Shown here: positions 1 through 6,383 of the stretch, one piece after another | Layout of the letters: each line of letters opens with the position of its first letter | How positions within the stretch are numbered: the first letter of the stretch is position 1 | Assembly: GCA_947375085.1 (NCBI GenBank) | Contig: CANCEQ010000089.1 | Location: forward strand, 1-11,621 | Direction of reading: 5' to 3' | Length of the DNA stretch: 11,621 nt | DNA from: Flavobacteriales bacterium | GTDB taxonomy: Bacteria > Bacteroidota > Bacteroidia > Flavobacteriales > Crocinitomicaceae | Translations under genes and position numbers: made by a program | Notes under the pieces: generated by a model | Told to the model about the DNA's origin: nothing | The model's database searches: none | What the model saw: only the letters and a program-made list of their open reading frames with translations

Positions 1-2
1 AT

Positions 3-200
3 ATTATTCCGGGTGTTCAACTTCCTCTTTTAGGATTATCAGGAGGAGCAAGATTGGATTGGTTTTCAAGTAAATATTATCCAGTACTTTTTAAAGTGAA
101 ATTTATTGTTCTAGCTGAAAAGAAAAAATCTAAAACAAGTTGTAACGAAGGTTCTGAAGAGGATAGAAAAAGGAATAAAGAGTATATGCAAGGACAGTAG
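3..200 (+). CDS. C-terminal fragment of an unidentified protein (5' end outside window)
   Basis: An open frame enters from the left edge and ends at TAG (198-200), giving 65 residues. It starts with a hydrophobic, Gly/Pro-rich stretch (PGVQLPLLGLSGGARLDW) followed by KYYPVLFKVKFIVLAEKKK, which reads like a last beta-strand, and then a charged, basic tail (EEDRKRNKEYMQGQ). The hydrophobic-strand-then-AEKK ending resembles the C-terminus of some Rossmann-fold enzymes such as SAM methyltransferases. That is only an impression, and I do not recognise the family. No gene follows within 155 bases. The lack of stops over the first 65 codons and the strand-like ending support a real gene. Confidence 0.55.
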   Translation: MIPGVQLPLLGLSGGARLDWFSSKYYPVLFKVKFIVLAEKKKSKTSCNEGSEEDRKRNKEYMQGQ

Positions 201-209
201 CTTCGGTAC

Positions 210-236
210 GAATTTATTGCTTTCGCAAGTAAATTC
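210..236 (+). terminator. Stem-loop after the left-edge gene, possible terminator
   Basis: GAATTTATTGC and GCAAGTAAATTC can pair around a TTTC loop (11 base pairs with one bulged G), starting 10 bases after the stop at 198-200. There is no T-run after it, so it is a weak intrinsic-terminator candidate. It could instead be an RNA 3'-end stabilising hairpin. The rest of 237-355 shows only an imperfect direct repeat around TTCTACTCAA (231-243 and 262-275). Confidence 0.3.
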
Positions 237-355
237 TACTCAATCGTCTGTCATTGCGCCATAATTTCTACTCAACTTGTGTCCTTGAGATAAAATTTAA
301 TGAATACAACAAATGTTGGTTCTTCGAACTGATTATTTGTTTGAAAAATAATTGA

Positions 356-709
356 ATGAAAAAGATATATTATTTGAGTTCTTGTGATACTTGTAAGAAG
401 ATTATCAAGGAGATTAATCCTGGGGATGATGTTGTATTACAGGATATTAAAATCCAAAATATTGATGGTGATACTTTGGATTGGATTAAAGGAAAAGTTG
501 GGTCTTATGAGGCTTTATTTTCGAAACGTGCGATTAAATTTCGTTCGTTGGGCTTAAATGAAATCCAACTAACTGAGGAAGATTTTAGAAAATATATCTT
601 GGAAGAATATACGTTTTTAAAACGTCCCTTTATGATAAATGGGGAAGAGGTTTTTATTGGGAATGCTAAAAAAGACGTTGCTGCGGCAGTAAAGAGTTTT
701 AATAGTTAA
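356..709 (+). CDS. ArsC/Spx-family thioredoxin-fold protein (arsenate reductase-like)
   Basis: This 117-residue protein has the length and layout of the ArsC/Spx/MgsR family. The N-terminal strand YYLSS leads into a redox CxxC at C10-D-T-C13. An LFSKRAIKFRSLGL segment (54-67) matches the helix that ends in conserved basic residues in this family. The TFLKRP motif (86-91) supplies the conserved Arg-Pro before the last strands. Family members reduce arsenate or, as Spx, bind RNA polymerase; sequence alone does not decide between these, and the second cysteine at C13 is more Spx/YffB-like than classical plasmid ArsC. No ars operon genes are nearby. Its stop overlaps the start of the next gene by one base (TAATG), so the two are probably translationally coupled. 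Confidence 0.85.
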   Translation: MKKIYYLSSCDTCKKIIKEINPGDDVVLQDIKIQNIDGDTLDWIKGKVGSYEALFSKRAIKFRSLGLNEIQLTEEDFRKYILEEYTFLKRPFMINGEEVFIGNAKKDVAAAVKSFNS

Positions 710-1437
710 TGACTAGTAAAAATCTTTTTCAATCCACTTTTAAAACATTGATTTTATTGATGTTATTTATTGCTGGCGGATTGTTTTTTGATAGTATTAT
801 TTTCATTAAATTGGATGAAAATGGTCAGATGTATGCGAATATCGCTATGTTACTGGTTTTTTTCGGTTTGTTTTTTCGTGCTACTAAACGTTCGAAAGAA
901 TTGATGCTATATGCTGTGGCTATTGGAATTGCAGGTGAATGTCTTTTTTCGTTGGGTTTTGATATGTATGAGTACCGATTGAAAAATGTTCCGATTTATG
1001 TTCCTCCTGGCCACGCTATAATTTATATTGTTACTGTTTATTTTTGTCGTGAAAAATATGTGAAAATTTACCGAAATCAACTTGAATGGGGATTTGGGAT
1101 TTTTATTTTTCTGTATTCACTTTGCTATTTGATTTTTGCGTCTGATATTTTTGGTTTTGGCTTGACTTTACTGACTTTATGGCTTCTCAAAAGTAGACCA
1201 AAAGAAAGACTCTTTTTTTACACGATGTATCTTGTTGTCGCTTTTTTAGAGATTATCGGAACGAGTTACCAGTGTTGGAAATGGCCAGACACAGCCTTTG
1301 GTGTTTTTGATTTACTAAAAAGCGCAAATCCCCCAAGTGGAATCAGTTTCTTTTATTTTGGATTGGATTTAGGTTGTCTTTGGTTGTATAAACAACGTCA
1401 TCTAATTGCTTGGAAAAGAATGAGAAGAATAGGGTAG
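709..1437 (+). CDS. Multi-pass membrane protein of unknown function
   Basis: I do not recognise the family of this 242-residue protein. About eight hydrophobic segments can be seen, at roughly 12-34, 43-57, 65-83, 100-113, 127-144, 145-160, 168-186 and 211-227. A basic C-terminal tail (KQRHLIAWKRMRR) is likely cytoplasmic. Polar and aromatic motifs sit at membrane edges and look like conserved functional residues: G-E at 76-77, EYR at 89, VPPGH at 98-102, CWKWPD at 189-194, NPPSG at 207-211 and FGLDLG at 217-222. Such placement suggests an enzyme or ligand-binding integral membrane protein rather than a simple transporter, but that is inference. The ATG overlaps the ArsC-like stop, implying co-expression. 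It ends 7 bases from the convergent small gene. Confidence 0.8.
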   Translation: MTSKNLFQSTFKTLILLMLFIAGGLFFDSIIFIKLDENGQMYANIAMLLVFFGLFFRATKRSKELMLYAVAIGIAGECLFSLGFDMYEYRLKNVPIYVPPGHAIIYIVTVYFCREKYVKIYRNQLEWGFGIFIFLYSLCYLIFASDIFGFGLTLLTLWLLKSRPKERLFFYTMYLVVAFLEIIGTSYQCWKWPDTAFGVFDLLKSANPPSGISFFYFGLDLGCLWLYKQRHLIAWKRMRRIG

Positions 1438-1444
1438 ATTAATT

Positions 1445-1630
1445 TTAAGATTTTTTAAAGATTAATTTTAAAATAGGAGGGGTAATAATGTACGCAATTA
1501 GAATTGGGATATATTCTTTCAATGTGTCCAAAATAGAATAGTTAGATGATTGAAATATTCTGTTGTAAAAAAACATTAATCCAAATGCAATCAAATTTAT
1601 AATTATTCCTTTCAAAATAGATGATTTCAT
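1445..1630 (-). CDS. Small two-helix membrane protein, hypothetical
   Basis: This is a 61-residue protein with an ATG start (1628-1630) and two predicted membrane helices at about 6-22 (LKGIIINLIAFGLMFFY) and 41-58 (IPILIAYIITPPILKLIF), joined by a polar loop. The ends are basic (MKSSILK and FKKS), consistent with both termini in the cytoplasm. I know no specific family. It lies 33 bases downstream of the acetyltransferase gene on the same strand, so the two are probably co-transcribed. The clean alternation of hydrophobic helices and charged caps argues for a real gene rather than a chance frame. No Shine-Dalgarno sequence is visible, as is usual in Bacteroidota. Confidence 0.6.
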   Translation of the reverse strand: MKSSILKGIIINLIAFGLMFFYNRIFQSSNYSILDTLKEYIPILIAYIITPPILKLIFKKS

Positions 1631-1663
1631 AGTTTTAGAAATTTACTTGAGTTTTAAAATTAT

Positions 1664-2173
1664 TTATTGTAATACTTTTTCATATGCTTTTCTAGGACTA
1701 CCTCTGAAATAGACTTCTCCACAGTATTCATACCCCATTTTGTCAAAGATGGATAGCATCGCAGCATTATCGAAATTCGTATCTGCTTTTATGCTTTTAA
1801 TGTTGTGCTCCAATGCGAATTTTTCAATGTGTGAAATCATTAATTTCGCCAATCCTTTTCCTAAATGACTTTCAGAAATTGCAACACGGTGATACAATAC
1901 AAAATCGCCATTTGTTATCCATTTACCTTGAATTTTTGCATACTCAGGTTCGTCATTTATTAGAACAGCAATATATCCAACAATGGTTTCATTTTCTGTT
2001 AAGACATACCCAGCTTCTTTTTCAATGTCTTTTTTTACAACTTCCAAATTTGGATAACCATCTTGCCATTGATTACTTCCATCCATTTTTCTGCGAAGAA
2101 TTGCTTGTTTAAGAATGTCCCAAATTGAATCAATTTCTGATAGTGTAGCTTTTCGAAAGTTGTAATTAGTCAT
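1664..2173 (-). CDS. GNAT family N-acetyltransferase
   Basis: The 169-residue product fits a single GNAT domain. It starts with NYNFRKATLSEIDSIWDIL, the usual first strand and helix, and has the acetyl-CoA pyrophosphate loop at about 96-110 (RVAISESHLGKGLAK, with Ser102 replacing the usual Arg/Gln of the R/QxxGxG/A motif). The late segment DTNFDNAAMLSIFDKMGYEYCGEVYF (131-156) is the typical N-x-x-M/A-helix-GF/Y-G ending. It transfers an acetyl group from acetyl-CoA to an unknown amine substrate. I chose the ATG at 2171-2173. An upstream in-frame ATG at 2200 would add only MYIFVKKRK, which is not part of the fold. The small membrane protein follows 33 bases later. No convincing -7 box is visible upstream. 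Confidence 0.88.
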   Translation of the reverse strand: MTNYNFRKATLSEIDSIWDILKQAILRRKMDGSNQWQDGYPNLEVVKKDIEKEAGYVLTENETIVGYIAVLINDEPEYAKIQGKWITNGDFVLYHRVAISESHLGKGLAKLMISHIEKFALEHNIKSIKADTNFDNAAMLSIFDKMGYEYCGEVYFRGSPRKAYEKVLQ

Positions 2174-2387
2174 TTTTCTTTTTTTAACGAATATATACAA
2201 TAAATTATTTTCGCATTATAATATTCTTAAAAAACTATATTTGGATAGGTTATTATTCTTCACTTTTTGGCATTATTCGTAAACTCTTAAATGATGTTAA
2301 AAAACTATTGTTTTTATTAACGATTTCATTTGATAGTAAAAAAAGAATGATAAAAATCGTTGTTAATTTTAATAATTACTAGTCATT

Positions 2388-2425
2388 AAAAACCCTCAAA
2401 ATTTTTATTTATTTTGAGGGTTTTT
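2388..2425 (-). terminator. Intrinsic terminator of the T9SS-sorted repeat-protein gene
   Basis: AAAAACCCTCAAAAT (2388-2402) and its exact reverse complement (2411-2425) form a perfect 15-bp stem around an 8-base loop. The A- and T-rich flanks give a U-run whichever strand is read. It lies 43 bases past the stop codon of the minus-strand gene at 2469. No plus-strand gene reads into it, so the minus direction is the relevant one. The rest of the 2174-2468 spacer is AT-rich with no other gene. Confidence 0.85.
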
Positions 2426-2468
2426 TATTATTTTTTTAAAAAACTATTTTAGAGTTTTACTGGATAGT

Positions 2469-4016
2469 TTATTCTTTAATAATTTTTATTTTTTGAGTGT
2501 TTTCATTATCTGCTTTAATTTCTAAAAAATAAATTCCTTTTTCGTTTTCTATATTTAAAGCTATATTATTTGAAGAATTATAATTTTTAGTTTCTAAAAC
2601 TTGACCTAAAGCATTTAATATTCTAACTTGAATTTGATCATATTCTTTTGATAATTTTAAATTTAATTTACCTGATGATGGATTAGGCGACACCATAGTT
2701 TCAGAAGAATTTGTACTGTTCTCAATCATTCCTAAAGCGGATGAAGATGCATAATTGTATCTTAATACTAAATAGTCACTTCCATTTAAGCCAGCAATTA
2801 TTATTTTACCATCCGATTGAATAGCAAGTGCATTACCCATAAGATATTTACCTGCACTAGAATACGTAACAAATCCATCACTGTCAAATGTATTATCTAA
2901 ACTACCATCTGTTTCATATCTAATCAATGTTACATCATCAAAAGAATTGATTCTTGCATATCCAGAAACCAAAATTTTACCATCCGCTTGGATAGCAACT
3001 GAGGAAGCACCATTATCTGAACTTCCTATAGGAGTTGTCAATTTCCCATCAGCATGAAAAGTATTATCTAGACTACCATCTACATTGTATCTTACGATTG
3101 CATTATCTCTATCAGTTCCATTTGAACTTTCGCCGACTACTATGATTTTTCCATCTGCTTGAATTGCAACTGATGTTGAAAAATTAACGTTACTCGTAAA
3201 AGCTGTAGTAAGTTTTCCATCTGTGTCTAACGTATTATCTAAACTACCATCTGTATTATAACGAAAAAGAGTAAAATTTATATCTGATCCAATTGTAGAA
3301 TATCCGGAAACAACAATTTTTCCATTTGATTGAAGAGCAACAGATGATGAATAATCATAAGAGTTAAGATAATCTGTAGTAAGTTTTCCATCCGTATCAA
3401 ATGTATTGTCTAAACTTCCATCTACATTATATCTAATAATTGCAATATCTTGACCTGCATTTGTGTATGTATAACCTACTACAATTATTTTTCCATCGGC
3501 TTGTATCGCAATTGAAGTTGCGTTATCGTCTAAACCGTTAAAATCTGTAATTATTTTCCCATCCGAATCAAATGTATTATCCAAACTTCCATTAGTATTA
3601 TATCGAACTAAAGCAAAATCACTTTGAGTACCATCATTAGTATATCCTGCAACTAAAATTTTTCCGTCTGCTTGAATTTTTACAGCAAATCCACGATCTA
3701 AACCTATACCGATTGGAGTGATCTGTTTCCCATCTGTGTCAAATGAATTATCTAAACTTCCATCTGTATTATAGCGTGCTATTGAAAAATCTAGGTCTGT
3801 TCCATTTGAACTAGTTCCAGCCACAACAATTTTTCCATCTGCTTGTAATGCAGTAGCTAATCCAGAATCTGTTTTTCCTGAAAAATCTGTAGTTACAACA
3901 CCAGTTGAATTAAAACTTAGATCTAAAGAACCTGCTTGAGAGAAAGTTGAAATTGGATTTAAAAAATAGGTAGTGAAGCAAAATGTTGTTAGTTTTAAAA
4001 TGTTTTTTGTTTTCAT
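2469..4016 (-). CDS. Secreted delta-60-repeat (beta-propeller) protein with T9SS C-terminal sorting domain
   Basis: The 515-residue product begins with a signal peptide (MKTKNILKLTTFCFTTYFL, cleavage probably after TFSQ at 24-27). Seven delta-60 repeats follow, each opening GSLDxxFxxDG and carrying the conserved QADGKIxVxGY core and a xxRYNxDG end. Six are exactly 57 residues long (29-370) and the seventh is slightly shorter (371 to about 423). After a Ser/Asn-rich linker comes a type A sorting domain (about 441-515) with VSPNPSSGKLNL, LNALGQVL and GIYFLEI. Such proteins cross the outer membrane by the T9SS and are released or anchored outside. Ligand unknown. I chose the ATG at 4014-4016 because the upstream ATG at 4064 adds 16 residues that lie across the -7 box. 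Single-gene unit with its own terminator. Confidence 0.92.
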   Translation of the reverse strand: MKTKNILKLTTFCFTTYFLNPISTFSQAGSLDLSFNSTGVVTTDFSGKTDSGLATALQADGKIVVAGTSSNGTDLDFSIARYNTDGSLDNSFDTDGKQITPIGIGLDRGFAVKIQADGKILVAGYTNDGTQSDFALVRYNTNGSLDNTFDSDGKIITDFNGLDDNATSIAIQADGKIIVVGYTYTNAGQDIAIIRYNVDGSLDNTFDTDGKLTTDYLNSYDYSSSVALQSNGKIVVSGYSTIGSDINFTLFRYNTDGSLDNTLDTDGKLTTAFTSNVNFSTSVAIQADGKIIVVGESSNGTDRDNAIVRYNVDGSLDNTFHADGKLTTPIGSSDNGASSVAIQADGKILVSGYARINSFDDVTLIRYETDGSLDNTFDSDGFVTYSSAGKYLMGNALAIQSDGKIIIAGLNGSDYLVLRYNYASSSALGMIENSTNSSETMVSPNPSSGKLNLKLSKEYDQIQVRILNALGQVLETKNYNSSNNIALNIENEKGIYFLEIKADNENTQKIKIIKE

Positions 4017-4052
4017 AAGTAGGTAATTAATCACAGTTGTTATTTTTTTTAA

Positions 4053-4060
4053 CAAAATTA
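4053..4060 (-). promoter_or_regulatory. Putative -7 box (TAATTTTG) for the repeat-protein gene
   Basis: Read on the minus strand, TAATTTTG matches the Bacteroidota sigma consensus TAnnTTTG exactly. It ends 36 bases before the ATG at 4016. A transcription start about 5-7 bases further on gives a leader of about 30 bases. No TTG is seen at the -33 position, so only half of the promoter is supported. A start here would exclude the longer in-frame ATG at 4064. Confidence 0.45.
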
Positions 4061-4118
4061 ACATTTTCTACTTATAATAGATTTTATTAAAAATGTTTCT
4101 TATTTGAATTCTTTTAAA

Positions 4119-5570
4119 CTATTCTCGTTTCAGACATCTTCCTCTAGGTTCATTTCCTTCGTAAAGAGCGATTTCTGAATGTAAAAATTGGGCTGCATCT
4201 GCTGAATCTTTTACTTTCACTGCACTTCTTTCTACCATTTCGGATTCAAATGATGTTAAAACACTTTTTCTAATTCCAACTTCTCTCCAGTTGGATAAAG
4301 GTTTACATCCTTTTGCAATTCCTCTCGCCAAAGCCAATGCATCTAATAATGCTTGATTGGCTCCTTGACCTTTGAAAGGACTCATAGGATGAGCAGCATC
4401 GCCGATTAACGTTGCTTTTTCACATTTTTCCACTAATTCCTGCGATAATAATTCTCTATCATATACTGGATAACCTGAAATTTGTGCTGCTTTAGTTGCT
4501 GTTAAAATTTGAGGAATCGGTGCGTGCCATTGTGTTCTTTTTTGAGCCTCTTCTTTTAAAGCTTCTTGACCTTTAGCACTCAATTCTTTGGCTTCTTCTT
4601 CAGACATTGGGAAGCTTAATTGCCACATCACAGAGTCGGAATCAAAAGGCATGACATAGATTCGTTCGTTTCCATTGGCCGTTTGAAATACTGTTGCTGA
4701 ATCTAGTAAAGTACGATCTATAACATCAATAGCAGTTAACGGACAAATTCCTAAAATGACGATACAACCGAGGTAACGCAAAGGTGTTTTTTCATCCCCA
4801 ATTACAATTTTTCTTACAGCACTTCGAATTCCATCTGCACCTACAATTAAATCTGCTTTGAACGTTTTAATTGCATCACCAACTTGAAAATTTACATCAA
4901 GTCTATTCTCTTTATTTTCTTTAAAATCAATTAATTGATGCCCCCAATTTTCTTTTTGTTCACCTCCTAGTTGTTCTAGTAAGGATGCTCTCAACGATTG
5001 ACGAGCGATGTGCATATTGGTTTTTCGAGGATTGATTTTTACATCTGGATCAAGCCATTTTCGCATTCCCCATTCTCCAACAATTTTTCCTTCAGGTGTA
5101 TGAACAACGTGTCTAGTTGAAATGACTTTGTTTTTTAAAGAGAAAATACCAAATCCCTCCATTGCTTTGGAAGCTTGTTGTAACGTTAGTCCGTAGCCTT
5201 GCGATCGAGCATCGAAGCTATTGTCGCGTTCAAAAAGTGTAAAAGGAATTCCTCTGTGAAAACAAGCCACAGCGAGTGCAACTCCACCAATACCTCCACC
5301 GATTATTGCAACGTGGGGATAGTTTTCCTCATCAACGATAGGTAGAGTAGAAGATTCAATAAGTCCTGAACCATTGCAATTTGAACAAGAAATTAAAGGG
5401 GCTTTCGGGCGGATAGGAGGAATGCCTTCTCCGTTCGTTTTTTCAAATCGTTCACATTCTAATTGATAATTGATTCGAACTTTCTTTTTGAGTCGTTGAC
5501 TTTTTTTTCCACGACCCTGGCATTCTTCACAAATATTAAATATAACTTGTTTATTTTCAGTATTTTCCAC
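4119..5570 (-). CDS. Group A FAD-dependent monooxygenase with N-terminal zinc-knuckle pair
   Basis: This 483-residue protein starts at GTG (5568-5570). Residues 84-460 form a p-hydroxybenzoate hydroxylase-type flavoprotein: AIIGGGIGG (89-96, FAD dinucleotide loop), the ribose-binding acidic residue E114, the DG motif GADGIRS (244-250) and the GD motif LIGDAAHPMSPFKGQGAN (388-405). Such enzymes use NAD(P)H and O2 to hydroxylate aromatic or polyketide-like small molecules; the substrate is unknown. Before this, residues 1-70 hold two DnaJ-like knuckles, C14EECQGRG and C62SNCNGSG, separated by about 40 residues, which together could bind one zinc. This extension is not usual for the family. The gene follows the antitoxin stop after three bases (TAA TAA GTG), so it is very likely part of the same transcript. 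Related to TetX only at superfamily level. Confidence 0.88.
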   Translation of the reverse strand: MENTENKQVIFNICEECQGRGKKSQRLKKKVRINYQLECERFEKTNGEGIPPIRPKAPLISCSNCNGSGLIESSTLPIVDEENYPHVAIIGGGIGGVALAVACFHRGIPFTLFERDNSFDARSQGYGLTLQQASKAMEGFGIFSLKNKVISTRHVVHTPEGKIVGEWGMRKWLDPDVKINPRKTNMHIARQSLRASLLEQLGGEQKENWGHQLIDFKENKENRLDVNFQVGDAIKTFKADLIVGADGIRSAVRKIVIGDEKTPLRYLGCIVILGICPLTAIDVIDRTLLDSATVFQTANGNERIYVMPFDSDSVMWQLSFPMSEEEAKELSAKGQEALKEEAQKRTQWHAPIPQILTATKAAQISGYPVYDRELLSQELVEKCEKATLIGDAAHPMSPFKGQGANQALLDALALARGIAKGCKPLSNWREVGIRKSVLTSFESEMVERSAVKVKDSADAAQFLHSEIALYEGNEPRGRCLKRE

Positions 5571-5573
5571 TTA

Positions 5574-5933
5574 TTACTTATAAGCTTGTATTAAAACTTC
5601 AGTTGGTATTTTTAAACTTTCGTGTAAAAGTCGAATCATTTCAAGCGTTAATTTCCTTTTCTTATTTAATATTTCGCTTACACGACTTTTGAGTCCAACA
5701 ATTTTAGCTAAATCGGTTTGGTTGTATCCCAATTGTTCCATTCTAAATTTAATAGCTTCAATTGGATCAGGAAATCCAATAGGAAAATATTCATCTTCAT
5801 ATTTCTCAATTAAAATACCTAGAATTTCAAGTTCATCACCTTCTGGAGAACCTTTTTTCGCATCAAAAATTACCTCAAGTCGTTTAAGTGCATTTTGATA
5901 ATCTTTATTTGTTTTTATTGGTTTAATTGTCAT
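5574..5933 (-). CDS. higA: HigA-type antitoxin, XRE-family HTH protein
   Basis: This 119-residue protein has an N-terminal helical region (1-50, acidic, EGDELEILGILIEKYEDEYF) that in HigA-type antitoxins contacts the toxin or dimer partner. A Cro/C1-type HTH follows at about 56-112, with the recognition region LGYNQTDLAKIVGLKSRVSE and then ILNKKRKLTLEMIRLLHESL. Family members neutralise HigB-type mRNA interferases and repress their own operon. The gene begins 5 bases after the toxin stop, in the toxin-first order typical of higBA, and is followed 3 bases later by the monooxygenase. It ends with two stops in a row (TAATAA). The likely operator is the TTCCC...GGGAA palindrome upstream of the toxin. 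Confidence 0.9.
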   Translation of the reverse strand: MTIKPIKTNKDYQNALKRLEVIFDAKKGSPEGDELEILGILIEKYEDEYFPIGFPDPIEAIKFRMEQLGYNQTDLAKIVGLKSRVSEILNKKRKLTLEMIRLLHESLKIPTEVLIQAYK

Positions 5934-5938
5934 TTGTT

Positions 5939-6232
5939 CTAAATTTTATTTGCGTCAATTTTATCATATTCAGCATGAGTTCCGATAAATCGAATCCAAA
6001 CCATTTGGTAATCATAATTTATTCTAACAATTAGTCGGTATGTGTTTCCTTTTATATTAAAAACTACTCGATTGTCAGTTAAAAAACTTGCACTTGGGTA
6101 TACTTTTTTGATATCATTTGTATTTTTCCATTTTATATTACTAGTTTCCTGATACCACGATTGCAATTGCTGTTTGCTATCTGCGTGTTTTTCCCAAAAC
6201 TCTCTTATTATTTTTTTTGAAATGATTCTCAA
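5939..6232 (-). CDS. higB: HigB-type toxin (RelE-superfamily mRNA interferase)
   Basis: The protein has 97 residues from a TTG start at 6230-6232. The segment LRIISKKIIREFWEKHADSK aligns with the usual N-terminus of HigB-type toxins (MRIISKK...FW..H). It continues with SWYQETSNIKWKN, YPSASFL, RVVFNIKGNTYRLIV and the family-ending IRFIGTHAEYDKID. Such toxins cleave mRNA at the ribosome and are held inactive by the partner encoded next. An ATG at 6313 in the same frame would add 27 residues (MSIITTKTLINISQF...) that do not belong to the fold and overlap the putative operator, so I prefer TTG, though the longer form is not excluded. The antitoxin gene follows after 5 bases. The divergent EamA gene starts about 150 bases away. 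Confidence 0.85.
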   Translation of the reverse strand: MRIISKKIIREFWEKHADSKQQLQSWYQETSNIKWKNTNDIKKVYPSASFLTDNRVVFNIKGNTYRLIVRINYDYQMVWIRFIGTHAEYDKIDANKI

Positions 6233-6263
6233 TTTTATTCTTTTTGATAAAGGTAATAAAAAG

Positions 6264-6278
6264 TTCCCGAATTGGGAA
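6264..6278. promoter_or_regulatory. Palindrome upstream of higB, putative HigA operator
   Basis: TTCCCGAATTGGGAA has perfect TTCCC/GGGAA arms around a 5-base centre. It lies 32 bases before the TTG start of the toxin. A near -7 box (TACCTTTA, 6248-6255 on the minus strand, one mismatch to TAnnTTTG) sits between it and the gene, so a repressor bound here could block the promoter. HigA-type antitoxins typically bind such palindromes; the assignment is inferred from position and symmetry. Confidence 0.4.
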
Positions 6279-6338
6279 ATGTTTATTAAAGTTTTTGTTG
6301 TTATAATCGACATCTTCTTTTAACCGATTTAAAATCCC

Positions 6339-6346
6339 TAACTTTG
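6339..6346 (+). promoter_or_regulatory. Putative -7 box (TAACTTTG) for the EamA transporter gene
   Basis: TAACTTTG matches TAnnTTTG exactly and is followed by CA, a common start context in Flavobacteriia. It ends 37 bases before the ATG at 6384, giving a leader of about 30 bases. The -33 region has only a T-rich stretch (6317-6320) and no clear TTG. Confidence 0.55.
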
Positions 6347-6383
6347 CAGTTAAATTTTTAGAATTTAAATCTGTTCAAATCAA

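Noticed and set aside
1813..2112. Plus-strand frame of 99 residues opposite the acetyltransferase
   Set aside because: It lies wholly inside the well-supported GNAT gene on the other strand and shows no recognisable motif.
2236..2243. Plus-strand TATATTTG, a perfect -7 box match
   Set aside because: No plus-strand gene follows for 4 kb and no -33 element precedes it; expected by chance in such AT-rich DNA.
2227..2447. Three copies of TTAAAAAACTAT (2227, 2297, 2436)
   Set aside because: Low complexity, irregular spacing, no link to a start site; likely chance in an AT-rich spacer.
4119..5570. Tetracycline-inactivating monooxygenase (TetX)
   Set aside because: Shares only the general flavoprotein motifs. 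The N-terminal knuckles and many core residues differ, so no resistance role can be claimed.
5689..5898. Plus-strand frame of 69 residues opposite the antitoxin
   Set aside because: Antisense shadow of a clear HTH gene; Ser/Ile-rich with no domain.
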